Of a DNA stretch of 64,000 nt, positions 48,581-59,893 are shown piece by piece; positions within the stretch are counted from its first letter, which is position 1; each line of letters opens with the position of its first letter. Both the position numbers and the translations under genes were made by a program. Origin of the DNA: Lineus longissimus. Lineage: Eukaryota; Nemertea; Pilidiophora; Heteronemertea; Lineidae. The notes under the pieces were generated by a model. The model searched no databases, was not told the origin of the DNA, and saw only the letters and a list, made by a program, of their open reading frames with translations. The stretch covers positions 3,596,001 through 3,660,000 of the forward strand of contig NC_088316.1 of NCBI RefSeq assembly GCF_910592395.1. The letters run 5' to 3'.

Positions 48581-49801
48581 GCGATTTGTTACATCCTCGA
48601 TGTGCACATCGAGGAATGTCGGAGGAGTTCTACGAGTAATAACAGGTGACGCCACTATCGTTCATGACGCAGGAAATACGAATAGGTTTTTAAGGAAAAG
48701 AATGCCCCTTCCGTGAGATTTGCTACTTTTACGGAAGGGGGTCCTGGGCGGGGGAGAGGGGTCCTAGCAGCCGCCTTTGGTCTTCTGGCCAGCATGAGTC
48801 ATACTGGTGATAAACCATTCTTAATATCATCTGAGACTGAGTGATGGTGATAAACCACACAATGGGAACTCAAGTTAATGTGGTTATCTGAGGGATGTGG
48901 ATTCATACTAGTGATAAGCCATTCTTAATGTGATCATATAAGACTGAGGGAAGGTGATAAACCACCCAATGAGAACTCAAGTTAATGTGGTTATCTGAGT
49001 GATGTGGATTCATACTGTTCATAGCATGCATTCAATGGGAACTAGAGCAGGATTCATACTGGTGATAAATCATTCAATGGGAACTCAAGTTTATGCGATC
49101 ATCTGAGGGATCTGGATTCATGCTGGTGATAAACCATCCAATGGGAACTCAAGTTAATGCGATCATCTGAGGGATCTGGATTCATGCTGGTGATAAACCA
49201 TCCAATGGGAACTCAAGTTAATGCGATCATCTGAGGGATCTGGATTCATGCTGGTGATAAACCATCCAATGGGAACTCAAGTTAATGTGGTCATCTGAGG
49301 GATGGATTCAAACTGGAGATAAACCATTCAATGTGATCGCAAATTATTTCAATCAACAGAGTATCAGTAATGATGGATTTTCATCACTGAGATGACCACA
49401 TTGACTTGAGTTTATCCCCACAGAGATTTGAGGCAAAACGTACTAATTACAAGAAATTGAAAATAGGAGGTGTGGAATTTTTAATTTCTTGTAGTTAGCA
49501 CGTTTTGCCTCAAATCCCTGTGCATGCATAGGCCTATCCCTTAGCATATGACCACATCCAGTCACTTAAGTTTACATTGAATGGTTTATCACCAGTATGA
49601 ACCCTGGCTAACAGAAGCCCAACCCCCCACCCCCCCCCCCCCCCCCGGCCTCACTTCACTGATCCTACAGGGGGGCATGCCGTCATTCGTATTTCCCGCG
49701 TAAGGAACGTATGAACTAATGCATGGTAGCGTCACCTGTTATAACTGGAAAGAACTCCGACATCCCTCGATGTGTACTTTGAGGAGGATGTAACAAATCG
49801 C
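48581..49801. mobile_element. 1.2-kb foldback element with long inverted arms
   Basis: Left arm 48581-48694 and right arm 49681-49801 are inverted copies of about 115 bp, both carrying gcgatttgttacatcctc, caggtgacg and ggaaatacgaat. Between them are direct repeats of about 64 bp (49095-49320 nearly identical, each with GGTGATAAACCAT) that reappear inverted near 49570. A central hairpin has 34-nt arms at 49425-49458 and 49483-49516 with two mismatches. G-rich tracts flank the interior on both sides. No open frame with transposase features was found, so it is a non-autonomous foldback-type element or an inverted duplication. Confidence 0.8.
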
Positions 49802-49861
49802 GATCTGTCTGCACTGAATTTTGTTCCCGATTTTTCCCGATTAAAACCTTTTAACACAATT

Positions 49862-52800
49862 ATGACATGTAATTGGTTCCTGTCACTTGCAGGGGCAGTG
49901 ACATTGGTAAAGATGCTATTAATACCCGCCTAGTAAGCGAACCAAACATCTGTTTTTATTGTCGTAATGATAGTTTATCCAACATTTTCTGAACAGTGAA
50001 GAAGTCATGTACATTTCAGTGTACATTTCCATGTACAATTTCAATATCCCTCCTCCTATACTATCCTGTAACATTATCACCAGATACCCACCAGCACCTC
50101 TTAGTCTTGACCCTCTATTTCAAATCGTGGCCTAATCATAATCTAATGATTGCATTTCCTATTCCAGTTTTAAGGGTAGGCAATACGTGTAGTACTATAA
50201 CTGGCAAAGCGAGGATAGGGCATAGGCCCTTTGCCAGACAGATACGCCGGTATACCACCTAGGGTCGGACCAACAAACCTTCTTTCAATAGATCTTCATT
50301 GTAAAAGATGCCAGACAATAGCTCGAGAGGCATTGTCCCCATAGGGCTTCTGACGTGGTCTGAGTGTGGGCATTTGTTTTGTTTGGGCTGTGATTTGTCT
50401 TTGTTGAAAAGGCCTATCTAGTTAAGAATATGGTGGCTGGATTAACACGGCCGACATCACCAGACGAGCCAGATTTGAACCGTCACACTTTATGATGAGT
50501 GACCAGGGTCAATAGGCACCAGCCTCCAACTCATTCTAAGCTCAAATTTGTATTTGTCTGACTTGACTCTCTTCATTATGTAATAACGTTTCTACTTTCA
50601 GTCATTCTACTGATTTTGAAGTACACAGGAACTGGTTGGCCATCACGCACAGTTTGCCATTGTCAAAATGGTACAATGAGGTATGATGTGATCTTTGTCA
50701 GCCATGTACATTGGTCTGTCTATAGGGCATTTGCTATTACCCGCGAGCCAATTTTCGAATGTAGTCTTATTACACGTACATACTGATACTCTATCCAAGT
50801 CATTGTTTCATGACAGGAGGAAATTGTAAAGCTGCTGCACAAATACACTCTGTTTATTTCTATTAATTTCAGGCCACCTCAGAATGGACTTTGGACTACC
50901 CTCCCTTCTTTGCATATTTCGAACGCTTCCTGTCCATATTTGCTGGATGGTTTGACCCGAATATGTTGGTGATACAAAAGGAAGCATATGACAGTCCTGC
51001 CACTGTCTTTTTCCAAAGGCTGTCTGTCATTGTGGCAGACATATTGTTCATGTATGGAGTCAAGCAGTGAGTAAACTAAATGTACATGAGCATGAACTTT
51101 AAAAATGAAATTTGGGTATCAGAACTTTTTTAAAGGGGGACTATAGGCAGGAGGAGAGGGGCTAATTTAGCCATATTCAAGTGACTAGTATACACAGTAC
51201 GGGCCTTTGTCATGTCAGATCCCACACTAAATATATCCCTCATACAAGCATGAATCATTTTGACCCACTGTGAGGTGTGAGAGACCACTATTGGCGGCAT
51301 TGTGTAACTTTATCTTGCCTGCTTAGCTGCTGCCTCTATTATTCCTTTAAAGATCCAAGTATTCAAGGTAACTTCTGATGAAATCTTATAGGTTTTGGGT
51401 GAGTTGATCATGAACTGAATAGTTTAAGAATCGCTAAAGTAAAGGGCAGTTGTGTTATACTCTGTTCGTTCTTTGCCTCGCAAAATGTTGGGGCTTTTAT
51501 GATTCTAAAGGTTTACTCTTTCTCTTGCCACATTTCGCTGACAATCATTGTACATTTCACACCATTTTCGTTAATCTAGGTTATGTGAGCAAGTTGTCAA
51601 GTACAACAAGCCTTTGGAGGTGAAAGACTTCGCCAGTCACCCGTCGTTCATCCTTGCTGTGCTTCTTGTGGGGAATTTCGGACTTTTGCTTGTCGATCGT
51701 ATCCTTTAGAAAATGTTTCAGAATCTCCAGATAGTTCTTTCTGGGTGTTGATTTCAGCAACAAAGACGTCAATTTTTTTTCTGCGTTAACTTCAGTCCTG
51801 TTGCGGATATAAAGCAGCTTGTCATTTCAGGGTTAAATTCAAATTCAAATTCAAATTCAAAATAAGTTTATTTACCGTAAATCATGTAATGATACATAAT
51901 GAATAGGCGAAGTCAAATAAACTTGTGCAGGTGCGAAAACTACACTATTGTGCAGACAAATACATGAAGTAGAACATAATGCAAAATGGATACTTTTTAA
52001 AAAATTTTAAAATTTTAAAATTTTAAAACCTAAAATTTTTAATTTATGCTGTGATCCCCACATTTTTTCCTCAACATTGATGTCTGCGGGCCAGAATTTC
52101 TGTTGTAAATCCTGATGCAGGGGACAGAGTATTGTAGGATGTGGTCTGGTGTCTGCACTGCACAGCAACGAAGTAAAAATGTATATTTGAAGCTACTGAC
52201 GCTGGCTTTTATTGAAGTGATTTACAATTGTGTCATGTCTCTTTAAAACAGCTCTGATATTTTCATAATTTCAAGTTTATCTTTAACAAAAGCCAGATAT
52301 TCATTTCCAGTATAATGGTTTTCTTTTTGGAATGCAACTGTTATCCATAGTCAACATTTGGCAGGTAAGTAGTCTCAAATGAAGTAAAACAGTTATGAAA
52401 TCAGGTGGTAATTGTGGGCTATGTCATGTGGTATCTAAAAATGAACACGGTACACGGGAAATTTGGGCCGTGACTGAGTCTTGTAATGTCAAAAACTGGT
52501 GTGACGTTGCAGACGGTTACCACCTGAGTTGAGCTTTGAAAGGTTACGACGCCGGTAATACTGATACTGATACTGATACTGAAATGTAGCACCTCGAATA
52601 ATCAAATTCTGGGTTTTTAGAATATCATTTGTTTTGCTTTCAGGGTAATGACCCGTGGGGTGCATTTTGGTTTGCCACACTGCTGAACTTCAAGCACATT
52701 TACTTGTACGTTGCCCCAGCCTACTTCATCTATTTACTTCGGTGCTACTGTTTCAGACAATCATATAAAGGTGAGAATTATCATTTTTTTAAGTCGAAAA

Positions 52801-55800
52801 CATTTGTTGAATTCCTTTGAATATGGAACCCCGTAGCATTCATGTACTCATTTAAAGGTAACACACTTGCAATCCATGGATCATAGGTTCAAATTTCAGT
52901 TTGTTTGCTGTTTTTCCCTTCACTGGTCAAGTTCAAATTCAAGTGTGATAATTATTATAACCTTGAAAAAAACAAATCCGTGATTGTTACTTTCAGATGC
53001 CAGTGTCATGTGGACTTCCTTGTCTATTTCTCGGCTTTTTCTCCTGGGTGTGATAGTCGTCACAATATTTGGTGTTTCATTCGGACCCTTTGTTGTAAGT
53101 ACAGCAGAACCTTCCTTAGCGGACACCTCTCTATAAAGGACACCCAATCTACTGAGGACACTAGTTTTGGTCCCAAATTGATTGCTTCCATTCAATTTGA
53201 CCTATCTTACCACGACACCTTTCTATTAGACAGTCCTGAGGGTGTCCTTAATAGAGAGGTTCTGCTGTATGTGGCATTCGCTGGCTGTACATTTTAATGA
53301 GGTAGTAATCCATTAAATCAGTTGGGACATGCAGACTGTCATGTATTCAGGGTTTATTAGGAGGTTTGTTGTAAGACAAGATTAGCAATCAAGGGGTTAA
53401 ATGACGACGATGAATCAACAACGTCTCCAAGATCCGTGCTGTTCTTAAGATCTCATCTGCTGGCTCTGTTAGCTTATTGCAGTAAAGCGTCCTGTGTGAC
53501 GTCATTTGAAATAATCGACAGAATACCCAACGTCATCAGCAGTTATTGTTACAAATTGTTGAAAATTATATCAGATCAGTATGGTTGTCTTTTTCAATTT
53601 GATCTCGATGAATTGAAATGTAAGTTTGACTGTGTGGTTATATTTATTTTGATATTTTCTTTGTACTCAGTTCCAGATGGAGCAAGTCCTGTCCAGACTT
53701 TTCCCGTTCAAGCGAGGACTGTGCCATGCCTACTGGGCTCCAAACTTCTGGGCTCTCTACAACTTTATTGATAAGGCTGCTGCCATAGCGGGTAAGTAGG
53801 ACTGTGCCATGCCTACTGGGCTCCAAACTTCTGGGCTCTCTTCAACTTTATTGATAAGGCTGCTGCCATAGTGGGTAAGTAGGGCTGTGCCATGCCTACT
53901 GGGCTCCAAACTTCTGGGCTCTCTACAACTTTATTGATAAGGCTGCTGCCATAGCGGGTAAGTAGGACTGTGCCATGCCTACTGGGCTCCAAAATTGACA
54001 AGAACTTTTAAACAGGAAATGAGAAGGTACATTTTTTCCGCCTGAGAAAATGTCCTTTAATAGCTTGACCGCAGCGATGCTTTGTTATAGCAATCTGTTC
54101 CTAGAGATACAGTATGGTTTTGAAAATGTCTTTGAACATGGAGAGCCAATACAACATTCCTTGAATTAAAAAGGGGACAACACCATACATGTACTTGTTT
54201 TTTCAGCTATAAAAGCTGGACTCCTCACTCGCGACTCCATCGCAGTTGGTACAATGACTGGAGGATTGGTTCAGGAATTCCAGCACACAGTACTTCCGTC
54301 CATAGGTCCGGCGGTCACATTTGTTCTGTCTGTGTTATCTATATTGGTAAGTTTAATGAAGTTCTGTTTGGACATGGAAATCTTAATCCATTTCCTTGGA
54401 GAGCCTGACATGACTTAACACAAAACGAATAATCTTGTTGCAGCAGCCATTTTTAAAACTTTTATCGAAATTGGAAACTCTTCAATGTCGCCACCTATAC
54501 TATTAGGATGAAACAAATTCACCCCGAGTGCATTTGACGTGTTTAGAGAGGATGCGACGACCAAGTGCTGGTGAATTGATATTTTAGAATGGCTTGACGT
54601 GCCGTGCACGTCACCCACTTGGTATGGGACCATGTACATGACATGCCATGTACATCATCCGCTGACCATGTACATTACATCTGCACTGAAAGGGGGAAAT
54701 ACAGCCTTACCATTCTCTTTATTTCAGCCGTGCCTATATCACTTATGGCGATACCCAAATGGACCCCTAGGCTTCCTGCGGTGTTTGACACTCTGTGCGC
54801 TAGGATCGTTCATGTTCGGTTGGCACGTCCATGAAAAAGCTATTCTCATGGTTACCATTCCACTCAGGTGAGTCTTGCTAGTATTCTATAAATAAATTCA
54901 AAATGAGGTAAATATCTAAATGACATTGGACATCTTCATAGTTATTCTTGAAGGCATCATATCTGCCAGCAAGGATTGATTAAATCTATGGATCTAGGTT
55001 ATACCTGTTGCCAGTGATAAAAAAAGGGCACTTTGGCAATTGGCCTAATTCAAGCCCTGTACAAAGTGAGCAACGGTTTTAGCCTAGCTTTCCAGAGTCT
55101 CGGTCTTGATGAAGAAAATGTTAAAGAAAAGCATTAGAGAGACTTGACAGTTCACTGCCAATCCCCCAAAAAGGTCCTCAGCCTCACCTTGATTGACGAA
55201 AGAAGAGGCATTTTTCATGAGAGCCAAAAAGGGGGTGAATGCTTAAGTCAAGCCATAGCAATTTGCACAAGATAAAATCTCATGATTACCATCAGAATCG
55301 ATGATTCAGCGATTCTCAGTTTTTGCAGTGATTTCTGTTTATCACACATGACACTAGATGTCACCAGTATTCCACGTCAAACAATTTGCTGCACCTCGCA
55401 ATGAATTTTCTTCTGTTTCAGCATCCTAGCCATCTTGAATAAGGAAGAAGCTAATGTGTTCCTACTTCTCTCCAGCACAGGCCATTTCTCCTTATTCCCT
55501 TTGATATACACCACAGCAGGTATGTTACAAGATCCACACCAGATATGTTACTAGTTCTACAGCAGATATGTTAGAAGTTTGACAGCAGATATGTTACTTG
55601 TTTCACAGAAGATATGCTACCAGTTCCACAGCAGATACGTTACAAGTGCCTTAGTAGATATGTTAAAATTCCACAGCAGATATGTTACGAGTGCCTTAGT
55701 ACATAGGTTAAAATTCCACAGCAGATATGTCGCAAGTTTCAGAGCAGATATGTTACAATTTCCACAGCAGATATGTTACCCACTGCATGTTACAAGCTTT

Positions 55801-56946
55801 ACAGCAAATATGTTAAAATTATTCAAGTTTCACAGCAGATATGTTACAATTTCCACGGCAGATATGTCACAAGTTCCACTGCATGTTACAAGCTTTACAG
55901 CAGATATGTTAAAATGATTCAAGTTTCACAGCAGATATGTTACAATTTCCACAGCAGATACATGTATGTCACAAGTTCCACTGCATGTTACAAGCTTTAC
56001 AGCAGTTATGTTACAATGATTCAAGTTCCACAGCAAATATGTCACAGGTTCTACTGCAGATATGTTAAAGTTCCACAGCAGATATGTTGAAGATATTGAT
56101 ATTGGGTTGCTTGTGGAGGGACAGCTTCTGAACAATAAGCCATGGGGGTGCTCGGAGGCCACCCCACTATTATCAACATTCAGCTCAACTGATAATATTG
56201 CACAGCAATATCTTTTGTAAGAACATCTTTTGTATAAATTATACTTCTTTCTCTTTTCAGAAACTCCAATAAAAGTGGGTCTGATGCTGCTCTATACAAT
56301 ATTTGCATTTTACACGCTTGGGACTTATCATAGGTGAGTTGATGCTTTCCGCTATTGGAATGTTTTGGGACATTTTTCCATGCACAGCATGTCTGACTAA
56401 CTTCCGGAGAGGTGATTCATAACTACTGATATGACTGACTTCTTGCAACTTGTTATTATAGTGAATGATCATTTTAGTTTTGATAGCTAGATAAACAATG
56501 TTATTTATCGATTCCTGTTTTGCACTTTAAAAAAAATTTCAACATGTTGAAGGTTGTGACTTTATCCGAGGCTGTCTGTCGTCCTGATTGTGACTTTGTC
56601 TCTATTGTCTAACAAAGGACAAAAAACATTCATTTCATGGTATCTGTTTCACTAAATCGCTCTGTTTCATTTCAGATCCAAATCATTGTTCCCTCTTCCA
56701 CTACTTTCCTGCATCGAGTCTCTCTACATCCTTGGACTAATTCCAGTCTACATCAACTGCAACATCGTTTACAGCCTCCTCGGACTAGCGGAGAAACTAC
56801 CATTTCTACCCCTGATGATTACATCTGTGTACTGTTCTATAGGTGTTATATATTCGTGGTTAAAACTTTATTGGATTGTGCTCAACTCTGGGAAACCTTC
56901 CGCCGAGAAGAAAAGGATAACATACTTAGGTGATAAAAGCAAATAA
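49862..56946 (+). CDS. ALG8: ALG8 dolichyl-P-Glc alpha-1,3-glucosyltransferase, complete, 13 exons
   Basis: ER polytopic enzyme that adds the second glucose to the lipid-linked N-glycan precursor, using dolichyl-phosphate glucose (GT-C fold, ALG6/ALG8 family). Exons: 49862-49932, 50602-50680, 50873-51066, 51580-51698, 52297-52364, 52644-52770, 52997-53094, 53671-53791, 54207-54346, 54728-54867, 55422-55519, 56261-56333, 56676-56946. All junctions are GT-AG and in phase; 1599 nt, 532 residues (human 526). Landmarks: [20 protein letters not shown] in exon 1, then [18 protein letters not shown] in the catalytic luminal loop, [85 protein letters not shown]. Multiple hydrophobic segments. The start ATG gives MTCNW, aligning with human GNWFSALALG. 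Confidence 0.97.
51836..52210 (-). mobile_element. 5'-truncated LINE 3' end, ALG8 intron 4
   Basis: On the minus strand, QTPDHILQ, then after a frameshift [20 protein letters not shown], matches the Q-TPDHxLQxCP...WP motif of LINE ORF2 C-termini. A long A/T region and a tail of (tttgaa)n at 51837-51862 follow. Broken by a frameshift. Confidence 0.75.
53102..53267 (+). mobile_element. Tigger-like MITE inserted in the ALG8 exon 7 splice donor
   Basis: Exon 7 ends at 53094 and the donor is gtaagta (53095-53101). The element's left flanking TA is the last two bases of that donor, so the insertion begins at intron position 8 while keeping GTAAGTA. Ends: cagcagaaccttccttagcg and gaggttctgctg; both ends carry the same A to G change. 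Confidence 0.92.
53715..53994 (+). repeat. 83-bp tandem duplication of the ALG8 exon 8 end and its splice donor
   Basis: Copies start at 53715 (the real exon), 53798, 53881 and 53964 (truncated, ending near 53994). Each full copy contains 77 bp of the exon end plus gtaagta. Identity is very high, with a few substitutions such as ctctTcaac and atagTggg in copy 2, so the event is recent. The two intronic full copies keep a perfect gtaagt donor. Confidence 0.97.
55505..56095 (+). repeat. Minisatellite of about 23 bp seeded at the ALG8 exon 11 donor
   Basis: Units of type ccacagcagatatgttacaa are repeated about 25 times from the exon 11 boundary into the intron. The true junction reads CCACAGCAG|gtatgttacaag, so the repeat is the exon end plus the donor with G changed to A at the first intron base. 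Some units are separated by gtgcctt or ttcaa spacers. Confidence 0.93.
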
Positions 56947-57091
56947 GCACAAAGCAAATATAAACTTTTCTTCCCAGTCTTGTAGCTGTGCTATTTAAGC
57001 TAATTGTTTTCGCTCAGAGTTATTTTTTCAGCACGGTCAGAAATGTGGTAAATTTCTTCCTGTTTGGCTGCATTGAGGTAAAAGACATATA

Positions 57092-57268
57092 CAGTGGAAC
57101 CTCCTCAAAGCGGACGCCTCTCTAAGGAGGACATCCTCTCTATTGGAGACCGTGGTTTTGGGGTCAAATCAGTGTTTCTATACAATGTGTCCTCTGTATT
57201 CAGGACACCTCCCTAATAAGGACAGCATTTGTCCATCCCAATGGTGTTTTAATAGAGAGGTTCTACTG
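57092..57268 (+). mobile_element. Tigger-like MITE copy, ALG8 3' flank
   Basis: Starts cagtggaacctcctcaaagc, ends gaggttctactg; diverged interior (ggggtcaaatcagtgtttct). It lies between the ALG8 stop and the candidate polyadenylation signal. Confidence 0.85.
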
Positions 57269-57473
57269 TTGGTTGAACGTCTTTTCATGCCAAAATATTT
57301 ATAGTACTCTAAATCGTGAGAGAGCAGTCACTTGGAAGAAATATCCTGCCCACACAGTCAGAACTAGTGCAAAAATATTCTACAAACCGTTTAGTCGAGA
57401 GTTTTATCACTGCCATTGACTTTGTGTTTATATTTTTCTTCATGAAAATAGTGTAGCCTCATATTTTGGTAAA

Positions 57474-57479
57474 AATAAA
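57474..57479 (+). terminator. Candidate ALG8 polyadenylation signal
   Basis: An AATAAA hexamer 528 bp after the ALG8 stop, followed by a GT/T-rich stretch (ggtgttttttgtcac) within about 30 bp, as expected of a cleavage site. If used, the 3' UTR would contain the MITE at 57092-57268. Earlier A-rich stretches after the stop lack the exact hexamer. Confidence 0.45.
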
Positions 57480-59893
57480 AACTTTCTAACAAATTGGTGT
57501 TTTTTGTCACTTCCATGTTTCATTACTAGCTTTTCTGGGAGATGGTCTCAACACCTGGCCTTGTCTCAAAATACCTGCTGGAAGTATGGCTCCCATTCCT
57601 TTTGAGCGATTTGTGGCTTAGGCTATGCCCTTGTTCTTCCATTGCACATTTTGTCTTCAATGGGTGTGACAGGACAGCAGTTGTGATGATATCAGATGGT
57701 TGTGCCCTTGTCGGTGATTGTGTCTCTGGCCACTTTATTGTAGGTAGGCTGTGACGTAAGCCCTGCAGCTGAACTGGAAAGGTTGTGGATTTAGGGCTAC
57801 GATTCTGCCATGGTGTCTCCTGGTTCTGACCATAAACTAGCAATCTCCCTCAAACTGCATGCTGAACTTCCAGGGCTATTGCCTCCGTTACCTCCGCCCA
57901 TATTAGACACGCGGTGTCAGTAAAGCTTATCAATGTCAATACATTGAGGGTCAAGATATCAAACTGTAAACATGTCTCCTACTCAGGATAGGAAGAGAAT
58001 TGATGATGATTATAACAGCTGCCTTGATTGTTTGGAGACTGTGACCCAGCTCACGAATTGGTTGTCTCGCTGTTACCGTGTAAATGGTCTTTCAAGGGGC
58101 TGTGGTCACAACTGGTTTGGGGACCAATATGATTTTACTCTTTTCTTCTCTCTGGACCAATCCAGAGATCAGGCTTTTTTACTCCTACGCCATTTCGACA
58201 GGCGGAGTACAGTTTATTGAATACCATCGGTTATGCCAGGATGCTCTTGACCATTGTCGTTGACAATTGCTCCGACATTTTTGCCTTAGAAGCGGTTGTG
58301 TGAAGTCGACGTCTCCCAACTCAACTGGCTGTGACTATGTCCTCGGCCCTATAATCCGTACTGAGGCATGTAAATCTAGTCCTGGTGTGACGGGCAGCTG
58401 TCACGTTGAGTCATCTCACCAACATGACAGAATCCCCCCGCTCTCACTTTCAGTGGAATATCGAGACGATTTTTTTATTTTTCATTTATCGTCACAACAG
58501 GGGTCACGTTGAGTTGATTCGGGGGCGGTATCATTTTCGCCCCGACAAAATATTTGCGTGGCGCGGGGATAACGACCTTTATGTGAACTCGTGTTCAGAG
58601 ACAGCCATCTGAGTTTAGGTAGCCTCCAGAAGTTTTTCCTACAACTGGCCGCCAAAATTCCCGCCTCCGATTCGAAACATCCTCAGATCGAGTTGCCCGC
58701 CTCCGCTCAGGGACTGGGCAAAGAACCATGGCCGGGTGTTGTCGTTTGCCTCAGGTTCCCGCTTGTGAAAAACCGTGCCCACCATAAAGTTCTTGAGTTT
58801 TCCCCAATTTTGTTCATTCTCCAGACAAAGCTTGTTTGTGACATACTAAGCATCTCATTGTACAGTATGTGTCCTTGCCGCAACTAATATGTGTGTTCTA
58901 TTTGGCACAGTCATCACGGATGTGCTCTACATCCATGTTAATCATGATTAGTAATCGAAATAAAAAAGTGACAAAAAATTCAAAAACAAATCGCTCAAGC
59001 TAGAAAGGACTTGCCTCTTGTCTCTGTCTGATACGCTCCTGGATACATTCATCTCGACCACCATCGTTTTCGCAGCTTTATCAAGACATACCCCGGCAAC
59101 TTTTGAAGGGGTTATAAGACCACTCGTTCAGGATGGGATACATCAGGCACTACGGACGCAGTGGATCGGCCTCGTCCCTCTCCCTACCCGTTACGATGCT
59201 GATGGAGGGATAAAAAATGGATGATGATTGGTCGCCTACCCTTGGGAGTTTAGTCTCTGAGTGGTGTCTGAGAATAGGCGCCCTATCAATGATCACACCC
59301 CGAAAAAGTGGGAAATAGGTTTCTGTCAAAAAGCGTCGCCGGAAAATAGGCCTAACACCCCCTCCCCCGAATCACAAGTTGAAGTTAAGTTATTTCTGTG
59401 GGATTGATATTAGTTCCTTGTTTCCAATTTATCCATTTTACGTACAATTTGATGTTTGAAGTTACTGAACTGTCATCCTGAGATACAGGTTTTTGATTTT
59501 ACACCTACATCGTATACAAATATCGAGAGGCGGCCGGAGTATATTTAAAACCACTGATTACGTCAGAATTCTGAACTGTTGAGTCTGGTGGTCCTTTATA
59601 AACTGTTAAGACACATCACTTCATCTTCACTTTTGTAAATACATGTATAAGATCTTCATTCAACCATATAAACAGTCTATTCCTGTCAACGGACTATAGT
59701 AGGCCTATATATACTAAGCTTTAAAATGCAAACATTTAACAAGCCATAATTCAACTTTGCTTGTCATGCCTGGAAGTTCCCATTATTGCATCAACTCAGC
59801 CAGCTGTCACTTATCAATTTAGTCGTGTCACCACTCTATATGGCCTCTCACGACAGTTCACCTTTAAATATATTCAAATCAATACCACTTCGG
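57480..59893. other. Intergenic region between ALG8 and SQSTM1
   Basis: No exon-like run with matching splice sites. An ATTACGTCAG bZIP-type site at about 59557, preceded by tatatttaaaa, may be a distal p62 element. Open frames of 60-105 codons lack motifs. Confidence 0.5.

Noticed and set aside
48281-48655. 124-codon minus-strand frame beginning MASPVITRRTPP
   Set aside because: It overlaps the left foldback arm and has no recognised motif. It might be FAXDC2 5' sequence, but I could not join it in phase to the known exons.
57526-57843. 105-codon minus-strand frame downstream of ALG8
   Set aside because: No motif and low-complexity composition; probably intergenic.
58591-58887. 98-codon frame between ALG8 and SQSTM1
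   Set aside because: No recognisable domain and no splice partners.
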